Assembly: GCA_002081555.1 (NCBI GenBank)
Contig: MZNV01002843.1
Coordinates: forward strand, 1 to 23,901
Source of the DNA: Protostelium mycophagum
Lineage: Eukaryota > Evosea > Variosea > Protosteliida > Protosteliaceae
Direction: 5' to 3'
Length of the DNA stretch: 23,901 nucleotides
Position 1 is the stretch's first letter, and each line of letters opens with the position of its first letter. Of the stretch, positions 8,501-17,700 are shown piece after piece. The notes under the pieces are model-generated. The model was not told the DNA's origin and did no database searches. It saw only the letters and a list, made by a program, of their open reading frames with translations. A program made the position numbers and the translations under genes.

Positions 8501-11113
8501 GATTGTAACTCAGATTTAGCACTTTAATGCGATTCCACTACAAATATGAATATTTATAAAATCTTTTGAGGAAGATTGAACGACATTCAAAATCACATGA
8601 GAAGTAAAAATACACGAAAGACTCACTCTTAACATCTGCAGCAGATGCAAACTCGACGCATCCGTGATCGAGTTTTTAGATACGTCCAAGAATGTGAGGG
8701 TTTCACATTTACCACCAATGGACAACGCTTGGAATAACACTGATGCTCCAGCAGATTTCAAATTGCAATTAGAAAGTTCGATGCGCGTGATTCCAGAGTG
8801 AATTTTGAGTCTGAAAATGGGTGAATATCTTATTTGAAATTTTTGAAAAATTTTTAATTTTAAAAATTCAGATTCCTACAAATGAATTTACACTTACGAT
8901 GCGGCCAGAAATTGCGCCCCTTTTGTGCCAATCTTGTTTTTGGACAGATTCAAGGACAGTATTTTGCTCGATTTACTGAGCAGATAACGACCGACGTCTG
9001 TTGCCGCTTTTTTCGTGATTCCGTTCTCAGAAAGATTCAACCTGAAAGTTCGTTGAAAACTCGATATGAATTGTTTCAAAAAATAGAAATTTCAGTGAAA
9101 ACTCACGATGTCAGGGAATTATTATCTTTCAAACTGGTGGCGAGCCAAGTGGCACCCTCATCTCCCACAGTATTAGATGACAAATCTAATGTCTTTATCG
9201 TGGTACCTGTTCAAAATTTGAATTTTTGTTTCCCGCCAAAATTCATCGTTTTATTGCGATGAAACTCACCCCTCTCTTTGTAGATTGTTCTGAGAACATC
9301 TCCAATCGCGACACATCCTTTTTCGTCGAGGCCCACATTAGCCATAATCAATTCTATTTTTATATTAAATATATATCAGAATTCACATCAAATAATATTC
9401 AGGATAAATATGATTCGGTCAAGTGTAATATGACAATTGTGTAAAAGTCGTGCGTCTTGAATATATATCACATTTTGCAACGTTGTAGATGTTGGAAATC
9501 ATCATCAATAAAAAATCACCTTCTATTGTACTATTTATGCGGAGAGCTTCTGCAATGGCATGTGCTCCCTCCTTACCGATACGGTTATGGCTAAACATCA
9601 CGTTAACTAACGTGAAACAGTCGTAAAATGTCACCTCAAATCTAGAGAATAAAGGTTGTGATTGATCGATAAAAAGGCGGCCAGCGTCTTAGCACCATCT
9701 CCGGTGATATTATTGTTGTTCAATTTTAATACCTATTTTTATTATCTCTATCTGTCGATTTTGGTATAAAAATATAATCAAATCGTTTTCAGTTTTTTTT
9801 CAATTGTGTTTTAGATATTGTTGAAAATTGATTCGCCATGTGTAATTATACGTCTCCCAAGTTAATCGACAAAAATTGTTTTTTGTAGCTTTTGGATTTT
9901 TTATCTCAACTTGAAAATATATAATATATAAAAATAATCACCTTAACATGTACATTATCCGCTAAAATTGCCACGATATCTTTGACCGTGTCATTATCTA
10001 TATCGTTTTCCCTGTCATATGTCATGACATGTCCGTTGTAGATTGATAAAAATTCACGTGATATCAAGATTCTCTATGGTCATGTCGGCGCGCTTGTATA
10101 AATCGGCTAAATACTCGATCCCTTTTCTACCGATGAAATTTCCCCTGAATTTCAGTGAGATTTTAAAGGATATTTCAAACTATCAAAATTGAAATTACGC
10201 AGACCCGAGGCGCTAACGGATTTTTTAATTTTTATGTTTAAAATCATTGTTGCATGATATTATTAGATATGAAAATTTTGTGGTTGCCGGCAAAAATTTC
10301 TGTCAAAAATTTCTGTCAAAAATTCTACGAGAAAATAGCCCGAAAATTTCATGAAATTTCAACTTACGCAAGGTTCAATTCTTTGAGCTCTGAAGGTTGA
10401 TTTTCTTCTATTGTTGTGGTGACGATCTTCATCCCCTTCGATCCCATCTTTTCACCTGATTATTTTATTATTTATTTCCATCCATCTACAATTCCAAGAG
10501 ATAAGTCAAGCGATAGCAAAGACGCTCGCAGAGTGAAATGTGAGAGTGCGTATCTGGTTGTTTGGGCAGAAGATAGAGCTCTGAGCAGACGATGCAGTCT
10601 TCGCGCGTTTATCACGAATTCAAAATAGAGTGGATACAGAGTTCTGTTATGGTGACATGTAAGCAGCACAGCCGCGAGGGTCAATGTTCAGATAGATACA
10701 ACATGTTCTGAGGAGACTCACCATCGAGACATAATGAGGATGTGGGTGATTCTTTGAATTTGTCCACTATGACCTGCAGCCTTCCTCCGAGAGTTCGACT
10801 TTTGTTCTGATTTGTTTAGTGATATCACACATTATAATACGACTCTGAATCGATAATGCATTCAACCGGCCGGTTTCAATCATTTCATAATTAATTCATT
10901 CTTTCTGCTCAATCTGACCTCGACGAGATTCATTTTTGAAGGAACAAAGAGGATATGGGGTACATTATCCGAATTGCAGCTACTTACCAGAGCCACTGAA
11001 TCTCTACTTGTTGAAGGATTAAGTAGACCAGCATCAGAATTTCTCCTCTCTCTTAAGCCATTAAGAGCCGCTACTCTTGGACTAAGCGGTGAGGACGCCT
11101 CACCAGAGGCCAT
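2522..11113 (-). CDS. Roco-family LRR-Roc-COR protein kinase with KSP-repeat tail
   Basis: This is a multidomain signalling protein: leucine-rich repeats, a Roc GTPase, a COR dimerisation domain and a TKL-type kinase, the order found in LRRK and Roco proteins. The chain starts at ATG 11113 (MASGEASSPLSP) and runs through 39-40 exons with consistent phases, totalling 1638 aa (stop 2592-2594) or 1647 aa (stop 2522-2524, if a 43-nt intron at 2557-2599 is removed). Approximate parts: RI-type LRRs aa 70-440, classic LRRs 487-565, Roc 566-755, COR 756-1075, kinase 1076-1365, Ser/Pro-rich tail 1366 to the end. All key GTPase and kinase motifs are intact, so it looks functional. It is predicted to be cytosolic, with no signal peptide or membrane segment. 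LRRK family assignment beyond 'Roco' is not claimed. The 5' ATG choice and the last exon are the least certain parts. Confidence 0.9.
2573..2594. repeat. ATT microsatellite
   Basis: An uninterrupted run of TATTATTATT... just after the last coding bases of the Roco gene, or inside its last intron. The run length could vary between individuals and change the size of that intron. Confidence 0.9.
2930..3175 (-). repeat. In-frame 21-bp repeats coding KSPEITH heptads
   Basis: On the minus strand, 3173 down to 3026 encodes seven heptads in a row: KSAEITH, KSPEINH, KSPEITH, KSPEFSH, RSPEFTH, KSPEFTH, KSPEITH. After a short break come KSPETSP, KSPENPP, KSPEISP and KSPESS. The DNA repeats too: ATCTCCGGA or ATTCCGGAGATTTGTGAG forms recur every 21 bp on the plus strand. 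Substitutions are mostly at the fifth and sixth positions, while K-S-P-E is kept. Confidence 0.88.
3511..4790 (-). other. Roco gene: TKL kinase exons
   Basis: Exons: 4687-4790, 4487-4610, 4349-4445, 4053-4240, 3812-3966, 3709-3763, 3511-3657. The glycine loop LGRGAFG (aa about 1108-1114) is split by an intron. The VAVKK lysine is about K1129, the catalytic loop HRDLKTPN about 1224-1231, DFG 1249-1251 and APE 1276-1278. SDVYSFGIILWELLT and CWQASPEKRPTF complete the C-lobe. HRDLK and DFG are conventional, so catalytic activity is expected. The TKL assignment rests on the Roco context and on the ADFGTS and KRPTF motifs. Confidence 0.9.
5041..5078. repeat. 14-bp tandem repeat in a Roco intron
   Basis: GCGATTATGCGAGT is repeated about 2.7 times in the intron between exons 5146-5209 and 4846-5012. 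It is local and GC-richer than the flanks. No function is visible. Confidence 0.7.
5146..7625 (-). other. Roco gene: Roc GTPase and COR domain exons
   Basis: Exons: 7532-7625, 7343-7457, 7045-7192, 6906-6956, 6597-6759, 6456-6533, 6277-6395, 5986-6143, 5758-5915, 5509-5620, 5338-5392, 5252-5299, 5146-5209; COR continues into 4846-5012. Roc shows the P-loop GQENVGKTT (aa 595-603, split by an intron), the switch-II motif DFAGQ (aa 648-652) and the guanine-specificity motif THAD (aa 705-708). COR shows ESIPRAYLELERMLLEG, VPPIMTWSDYQ, LVILDPHFIAQLL, TFEICYNLD and FVPSGLLARLMIRM, matching known COR subdomains. The COR end carries a Cys cluster (CKHCLSL, LECAKGKQQLTC). Nucleotide binding should be intact. 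Confidence 0.9.
7684..10806 (-). other. Roco gene: leucine-rich repeat exons
   Basis: Exons, in transcript order: 10722-10806, 10368-10455, 10058-10144, 9942-10011, 9635-9732, 9520-9590, 9270-9353, 9107-9206, 8898-9041, 8627-8810, 8431-8537, 8275-8353, 8088-8222, 7889-8029, 7684-7779. The first part is ribonuclease-inhibitor-type LRR of about 28 residues, for example LKLNNNNITGDGAKTLAAFL and LDLSHNRIGKEGAHAIAEAL, the form also found in NLR proteins. The last two exons switch to shorter classic LRRs (LRTLNLSDNKITELPMEI). Between them, 8088-8222 encodes a Cys-containing insert without clear repeats. LRRs of this kind usually bind a ligand or partner; none can be named. Confidence 0.88.
8223..8274 (-). 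repeat. 52-nt Roco intron with perfect 10-bp inverted repeat
   Basis: The whole intron between exons 8275-8353 and 8088-8222 is 52 nt. It carries GAAATCTCAT at 8226-8235 and its exact reverse complement at 8253-8262. It can fold into a hairpin that brings the splice sites together, and it has the look of a miniature element with terminal inverted repeats. Confidence 0.6.
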
Positions 11114-12206
11114 GTTATCTTACGTTGATTTCCTCTGTATTAAAACGCCAACCTTGGCATAAGCAAGTGCTTCTCTTTCTGGCCTTCTTCAGTATGCAGC
11201 CTTGTAATGTCGGTCTGGGAAGGGATTGACGATATGACGAGAAATTTTCACCTTTCTGACTTTGTCCAATCTGTCGAGCCAAAATAGGTACTGATACTCT
11301 AATCCAGCACAATTTGTCACCGTCAATCTTCTCTTCGGTCGTCCTGGATTCTAAATTGACAGAACCGAGGGCTTCTGCGGCAGAAATTATCCGGTAAAAG
11401 GTTGTCAGACACTGACACCGCAGGACAAAATGTCTTCACGCGACAAAGATGAGCTTGTCCAAGCGGACCAAAGAGGCTGCAATTGTTCTGTTCAGAGACC
11501 AGCAGAGCTGGACAACAATTCATCATTTGTTGCCAATAATTGCCGCTAAGGACCCGATCTGGGAAAGATGCGCTAGGTTGCGTTGGGATTCGGTTATTAG
11601 CGTGAATTACCGTTGTTCTCAAAGGCGCAACTGTGATCTCGCGAAATTAAAATTAATTCTATTCTTTTTTTATTTTGCGAAGACGCTCAGAATTTATTTT
11701 GAAGGCTTTGAAGAACCAAGGATTTGAGTCCGCAATATTAATATCCATCTTCTGGACCTTTTCACAAAAGTGCGGTAGCCGTGAAGATTCACAATGTGGT
11801 ATTGCACAGCGGTTTCAAATTCCTGGTAGCAACACGTGAAGTCCATAGCAACAGCTAAATATTTACATCAACTAACGTGCGTTCTTACCGCAAGTGGGAA
11901 TTGAGTACGCCACAACTTGCGAGCGAAACAACGCAACGTTAAACACAACTGCAGAATATTTATTTCTTTTATATGGCAAGCAACAGAGTGAGTCCCAACA
12001 CCAATAAGAACAGGTGTATCTGTAATCCTGCTGAGGTGTCACTCGGAGTTACGACCAGTATATGAATCGGTTCTATCTTTCTCGTCCTCTTCTCAACTTC
12101 TGCAAATTTTCAGATTGAATTATTGAAATTTTTTGAACATAGAATTTTTGGTGGTATAAATATTAATACAATTTTATCTTTCAAAATTATATGTCCGAAA
12201 TGTCTG
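11114..12206. other. Spacer upstream of the Roco gene
   Basis: No gene is supported. It must hold the Roco 5' UTR and promoter (transcription leftward) and the 3' flank of the L-domain gene. I see no convincing TATA box or other named site. Open frames on both strands near 11115-11727 show no domain, no codon pattern and no splice support. Confidence 0.4.
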
Positions 12207-13934
12207 CTAAGAGTCGCATTTTAAGCTGATTCTAAAAATCTGATAAAGCCCTGCAATACCTGGAAAATCTGGAACAGGGATTTTTCCGACTTCGTGATTG
12301 AACTCTGGTGTCATGATGTACATCCTCGTGTCAGATGTCTCGCCCGGCTGAGTTTTCGTCCAAATCTCCATCGTTGTCCGCTCCGTACTAAATGTCGACA
12401 CATCCACAATGGTCGACACATTTGGGTATGTTACCACCAAGATATTGCTTTCTATACCCAAGAGGTTGATGTTTCCAGGAGAGGGTATGGAGGGACCTGT
12501 TGTAGATGGTTGGATGTTTTCATTGCTGAGCTCTGAATGTTCTTCATTGTTAGACTGTGAAAATTCTTCAGTGAAGCAATGTCTCGCACAATCCGAATTC
12601 CACCCAAATGGGACTTGGAAAATTCAGTGAAATCTCAAGAAAATTCAGTTGAAACCTGAGTTTGTGGGAAACCTCAGGAGGGCGCAGACGAAGGATGAGA
12701 ATTGTATAAATAGGATGTCATGGCGTGATATTGAGATATCTCCTCCAACACATAACATGTTGGAAAAATCGAGAAAACCCCCAATGTTGCCATCTATAAT
12801 GAGTGAATTTCAAAATAAAACAAACCTTACCTATCCACAGCGAGTTGATGATCTGGCAGGTTGTAGAGAGGATCAAAGAAATGTGACCAGAAAGAAATCT
12901 GTTGTTCTGAATTCTCAGATCTGTGAATCTTGACACAACTTCCAAACCAATAGATTTGATTCCAGTGTTGTAGATCACCAAAAATGCGCCAGAAATTTCG
13001 CGAACATTTGGCATGTTGATGTACAACGAGTTTCCTATGTTTCCGGAAATGTCGACATGATTCGTACATTGTAATCCAACAATCTGTCAAACTTGGTAAA
13101 TACTCTAAAGGTAAGTAAAATCTACCTCCATTGCAGATATGTCGATGTTGTTGCGGAAAAATATGCCTTTCGTGCATTCACCGCTTCCCGTCAAAATTTT
13201 TATATTCTTCATCACGCTTCTGTGAACCTTTCTGGATCAGATGAAAACGTGTTTGATTTCCTTACTTACCGCGATGCTTTGCGGTACGGAGTATGTCGAC
13301 AATTCGTAGTGTGCATCATGAGCACCCTCGTCATGTACATTCAAATTTCCCACCAAATCTCCGAAATTTCCACGAAATTTCCTTATGTTTGTATTTTGAG
13401 CAATGATGACATCACCTGATCTGGGTCATCTTATAGACATTATAAACCTACACTACCTTGTACAGATTTGACTTGTATGTCAATACTTATGAGCTTTCTG
13501 TTATCTACAATTTGAAGGTTTCCAACACTCTTCAAAAAGGGAAGATTTATATCTCGGAGTTGGGAGGAGAGAATGCTCAAAGTATCATGCACTTCCTAAA
13601 GACATAGTCAGATTATACGACCTCAATCAGCTGAGATCTGTAATGAATCGGTAAGCTGAGCAGCGCTGAACAAATTGTCGGAGCGAGGAACACGCATTGA
13701 ATAAGATCAACTCACAATTGCTTGCAAAAGATGGAACGTGTCTTGCTTCAGACTGATGACCAAGTTTTGGAAGGAATGACAAGGACTGATTGCCTCCACA
13801 TCTCGTGGATCTTCGAGGCGAAAATCACCACAGTGAAGTTGGCCTAAAAAATTGTAAGAACATCCTCCGCGTCTCAACCCACCAAATCCGAAGGATATAT
13901 AAGAAATGAGATACAGAATGAGGGCAAGGTTCAT
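12207..13934 (-). CDS. Secreted or surface protein with receptor L domains
   Basis: The start at ATG 13934 gives a signal peptide (MNLALILYLISYISFGFGG). Exons that chain in phase: 13716-13934, 13457-13595, 13270-13415, 13126-13206, 12831-13083, 12673-12793. They encode the beta-helical pattern of the receptor L domain known from insulin/EGF receptors and from fungal Ecm33-type proteins: INLPFLKSVGNLQIVDNRKL, FGDLVGNLNV, MPNVREISGAFLVIYNTGIK and RFTDLRIQNNRFL. After that the junctions at about 12460-12670 are unresolved. One frame continues L-domain-like (LGGIRIVRDIASLKNFHSL) and another (about 12207-12557) reads PSTTGPSIPSPGN then ILVVTYPNVSTIVDV. No kinase and no clear membrane span are seen, so it is either secreted or its anchor is in an exon I missed. 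The 3' limit is tentative. Confidence 0.68.
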
Positions 13935-14727
13935 GGCGAGGGAGATTTATGCTACCTCCCTAAAATTGGAAGTAGTTCTGGATGGAAACTGGAAGGCGAT
14001 CAAGCGAGGGCCTCCATCTTCGCTCAGGAAGAGTTTCGCCGAGGAAAAACAAATTTAGATCTCTCTTCGTGTTCAACGGTTGCAGAGTGGATTCAGAAAA
14101 GAGAGCAGCGAATGTATATACATATTTATTTACATGCTCAGGTTCTCGAGAGCGAAGTGACCTAAATAAATTAGAAGAGGCCCAAGAAGATTTCAATGAT
14201 GTTTGTGTGAGAAGCAATCAGAGCCAGTCTAAAAATCACAGCAGTCAGTGTGAGAAGCCCACAAAGACCGTATCAGTGAATGGATTGAACTTCATCTCAT
14301 CATTTTCTGCAGGGAAGGAGAACAGGAAGGAATGATCTCTCACCTCTTTACCTACAAAAGAATGAGTTTCTTGGTCAAGACAAAAGACTTCTAATTATGA
14401 AGTGAAGGATCAGGACAATTCTCATCAGGTTTCAGATAATGTAGGTATTGATTGATTTCGCTCATCACGAAAGAAAAGAAGAAGATCTTGTGCTGGCCTT
14501 ACCTTCTTGCTTGCTTCTCGAATTCTGAGCGTTCACAATCTCAAGTTGTGTTGTAATGCCTACTACAACTAGCCAAATTTTGTGTTCTTTTCTGACGTTT
14601 CTCCTGTATGATGTCTTGTCGGAAATATGAGACATGGAAATAAAAATAAATTACTCACAATTTATTTGTTGTCTAAACAACTGACAAGCACAAAAAGAAA
14701 TGCCCAGAAAATGATAATGTGAAAATT
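13935..14727. other. Spacer: L-domain gene promoter side and GBP 3' flank
   Basis: Both flanking genes read leftward. The right end holds the GBP 3' UTR and the left end the upstream region of the L-domain gene. Overlapping open frames at 13960-14335 on both strands have no recognisable domain and no splice signals, so I do not call them genes. Confidence 0.4.
14661..14666 (-). promoter_or_regulatory. Possible polyadenylation signal of the GBP gene
   Basis: AATAAA on the minus strand about 60 nt past the GBP stop codon (14728-14730). Position and sequence fit a poly(A) signal, but such hexamers are common in A/T-rich DNA. Confidence 0.35.
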
Positions 14728-17700
14728 TTATCGATGAACATCGATCTGTGCTTCCATATGGACGATCCTTCCAGACAAGACACCCATGCTCTCCCATATA
14801 GCATCTACAGAATGTTTCACTTGTTCGATCACTCTCAGATTGTCCATGTTGTTGATCGTGTCCCTCATACGGTTGATCTCCGTCTTGAGCGTCTCTCTCA
14901 CGCTGGTCTCCAATTTTCTGGAAGTGTTTGACACAATGGAGATCTGATCTTTCAGCTCATCGATGCGTCTCAAAGTCTCGGTGACATCATTCTACAACGA
15001 GTTAGGTCCTCGACTTCAATCGTCCCATTGTTGTGCCAAAAGGAATGATCTACATGATCAAACAACATCCCACCTCAGCCTTTGTAATTCTTTCCGCATC
15101 AACAGAGGTGTCGCCGTTAGTTTGCAGATTTGCTGACAATTCTTCGAATCTCCTGGAGATCTCGTTTTTGATTTCGTCCATGGCTTCTATCTTGCTGAAT
15201 ATCGTGGATATTTCCTCTTGATTTTTCTGACCAATAATCAATACCATTTCATCATTATCCGTCGGATTGATATCGAAGTAACTTGTAATTTGTATTGAAA
15301 GTATACGATAAATTACCAAAATTGCATAACAAACATTAGAAAAGTGTTGAGGAAATACTTATTCATCTTGACATATTGGTACACAAAAATGAGTATCTGC
15401 AGCTTTCCCGCAAATAAAAATACTCATTTCAATTGTGTTGTATTGCAGCTTCGCCGCAAGGCTGAAAAATATACAAGAACACCAGAGAATCAATCTTGAG
15501 TTATTTACCTGGATTTCGGCAGTGTGCTTTCGCGTCTCTGTTTCGAGAGAGGAAATAACTTGATCTTTGACCTATTAATAATTTTCAATACAATTATAAA
15601 AGATAAAGAACTTGCGGACCTTTTGTGCATTTGTTTCGATCTCTCCTCTGAGTTGTTGTAATTCGTTTTGTAATGTCTGAACTTTCGCTGAATTTTCCTC
15701 GGAGAATTCGCTTCTTAATTTCGCGAATTCATCTGCGCTGACAAATTCGTTTGTAGCCTGAAAAATTTAAATTTTAAACTTCAAATTTTAGAAATTAAAA
15801 ATTACATTTTTGATGAGAGTTTCTGTCTTGCTGCTCGAATCAGCGAAACTGTCCGTCATGCTCTGTAATTTCGAAGAAAATTCGGCGGAAGATTCCTTGA
15901 TATTTCCGAGCTCTTCCTGAAGGGACTGAATTCTCTCTGAATTTTCTGTGGATATCTCTTCTCTCAATTTTTCGAGATCAGCGCTGCTCAGTGCACTTCC
16001 TGTGGCCTGAGAAAAATCATAATTAATTCTTTTAAACATTAAATTATTTAAGGTTATCTTATTTAATGAATTCTTCCTAAAAATAGAAAAAAATTAAATT
16101 ATGATCAAATTACAGATGAGATAGCGGCCTCAGTCTCTTTCTTGGAATTTTCTACGGCGGTCTTGAGGTCTTGAAGATCTTTCTGTGAATTTTCTTCCAA
16201 TACTTGCATCTTCTCTTCAAGCTGTGATGACGTCATCATGACGAATCAGCAGTATTCTTTTTATGACTCACCTTTTCGGACTGCGCAGTTAATCCTGCCT
16301 CCCATTTGTCGGCCGAACTTTTCAAAGAATTCTCCACAGTAGACAGTATCTCTGTCTTGTTGTCTTCAACTTGTTTCCTGTTTGTAGATGAGTCACTGTG
16401 GCACTACAACGAGTCTAAATATACGTACGACAAGGTTTCAATGGATTGTGCCTGCTCTTTCGTGGAATTTTCCTCTTGGTCCAGCCTGTCACTCAGTGAG
16501 GAAGAAAGTTCATCGGATCTTTCTCTGAATTTTCTGTTCTCTTCTTCAGCATCCGATAATTTTTCCAGAATTTTCTCGAAATTTCCCAATTTCTCTGATT
16601 GAGCACGAGAATATTCCTCGAAAATTCCCGCCTAATGACATGAGTGACTGATATTAAAATCATTCTATAAAAGACCTGATTCTGTTGTGATGACGCCACG
16701 AGTTGAGATATCTCTTCTGACATCTTCTGTCTCTCACTTTCTTCCTTCTTGAATGATGACGTCATGCTGTTTTCCAGCGCAGTCAATTGAGATGTCATAG
16801 TGCTCCTGTCACGATCAGACATCATGAAGAAGGCGAGATTTCATGGAAATTTCACTGACTTGAGACTGGTGATCTCTTCGGCACGTTTGTCATTCTCCTT
16901 CTTATTTTCTCCCTCTACAACGCTCAACTGTCCCATCAGAATCTTCTCAACATTTTCTCAACAAATTCACAGACTTTTCCTCACCATTTTCTTGGAATCT
17001 TCTTCCACCTTTTCCAGTTGTGTTTTGAGCAATGCGGACTGGTCATTCATAGTCTTGTAGAATCTCTCGCCAAAAGAATCGATTTGCTTTTGTAGATTGT
17101 CGATATGGGTCTTGTCTTTCACTTGTGTTTCTATCTCTTTAAGGTGTCTGTCTGTTGATGCTTTCACCTGGTCAAAATTCAGATATTTGGCCGTTGTATA
17201 TCGATTGAAGGAAAAGCATGTATGCATGTATATTCTGGTGTGGCTTCATGTGTTCATTTGGTGATACAGTATCTGTTCAACAAATCTAATCGAATACTGC
17301 GGCTCTGCCACTCTTAATATGGACATATAATACTTTCAAAACGGATACAATAATAAAAAGGACTCACTTCTTGTAACAGCCTGTCCATGGCGGTGTACCT
17401 CTCCACGATGCGTGATTCTGTCACTCTTCGAGAGTCATCCATTTGTTCCATCATCTTCTCCTTATGGTCATTCTGCCTTTTCTCGGAATCTTCTTGCTTC
17501 TCCCTCAATTTATTCATGCTTTCTTGGGCTGATTTCTCGTTCTACAACGAGTCAGAATTTTCCTACTTGCTGATATCATTGTGACTTATGACGCAATGAT
17601 ATGAATTCACTGTGGCAGGAGATTTACCTGTCTCAAGACATCATTGAGGGAATCCAATTTCTTCGTCAAATTGTTAGCTGCCTCTTTGTGGTCACGTGAC

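Larger units (their letters stand above)
5309..16858. repeat. Dispersed 13-mer TCAGTGAAATTTC at intron edges
   Basis: Exact copies at 5309-5321 and 7202-7214 (plus orientation) and at 6583-6595 and 16846-16858 (as the reverse complement). In gene sense, the copies at 6583 and 16846 sit at the donor, so two unrelated genes have introns starting GTCAGTGAAATTTC. The other two sit 9-10 nt from the acceptor in the opposite orientation. A one-mismatch copy is at 12624-12636. Confidence 0.75.

Noticed and set aside
13982-14335. 117-codon open frame on the plus strand (METGRRSSEGLHL...)
   Set aside because: It overlaps another open frame on the opposite strand, has no domain, no splice signals and biased Ser/Lys composition. 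It lies where the L-domain promoter and GBP 3' UTR should be.
16404-16411. CTCGTTGTAG at 16404 (minus sense) as the acceptor of a GBP exon
   Set aside because: The frame soon closes from there. The acceptor at 16378 (CTACAAACAG) continues the coiled coil in phase.
16306-16602. Ser-rich 98-codon plus-strand frame
   Set aside because: It is the reverse complement of Glu/Lys-rich coiled-coil exons of the GBP gene.
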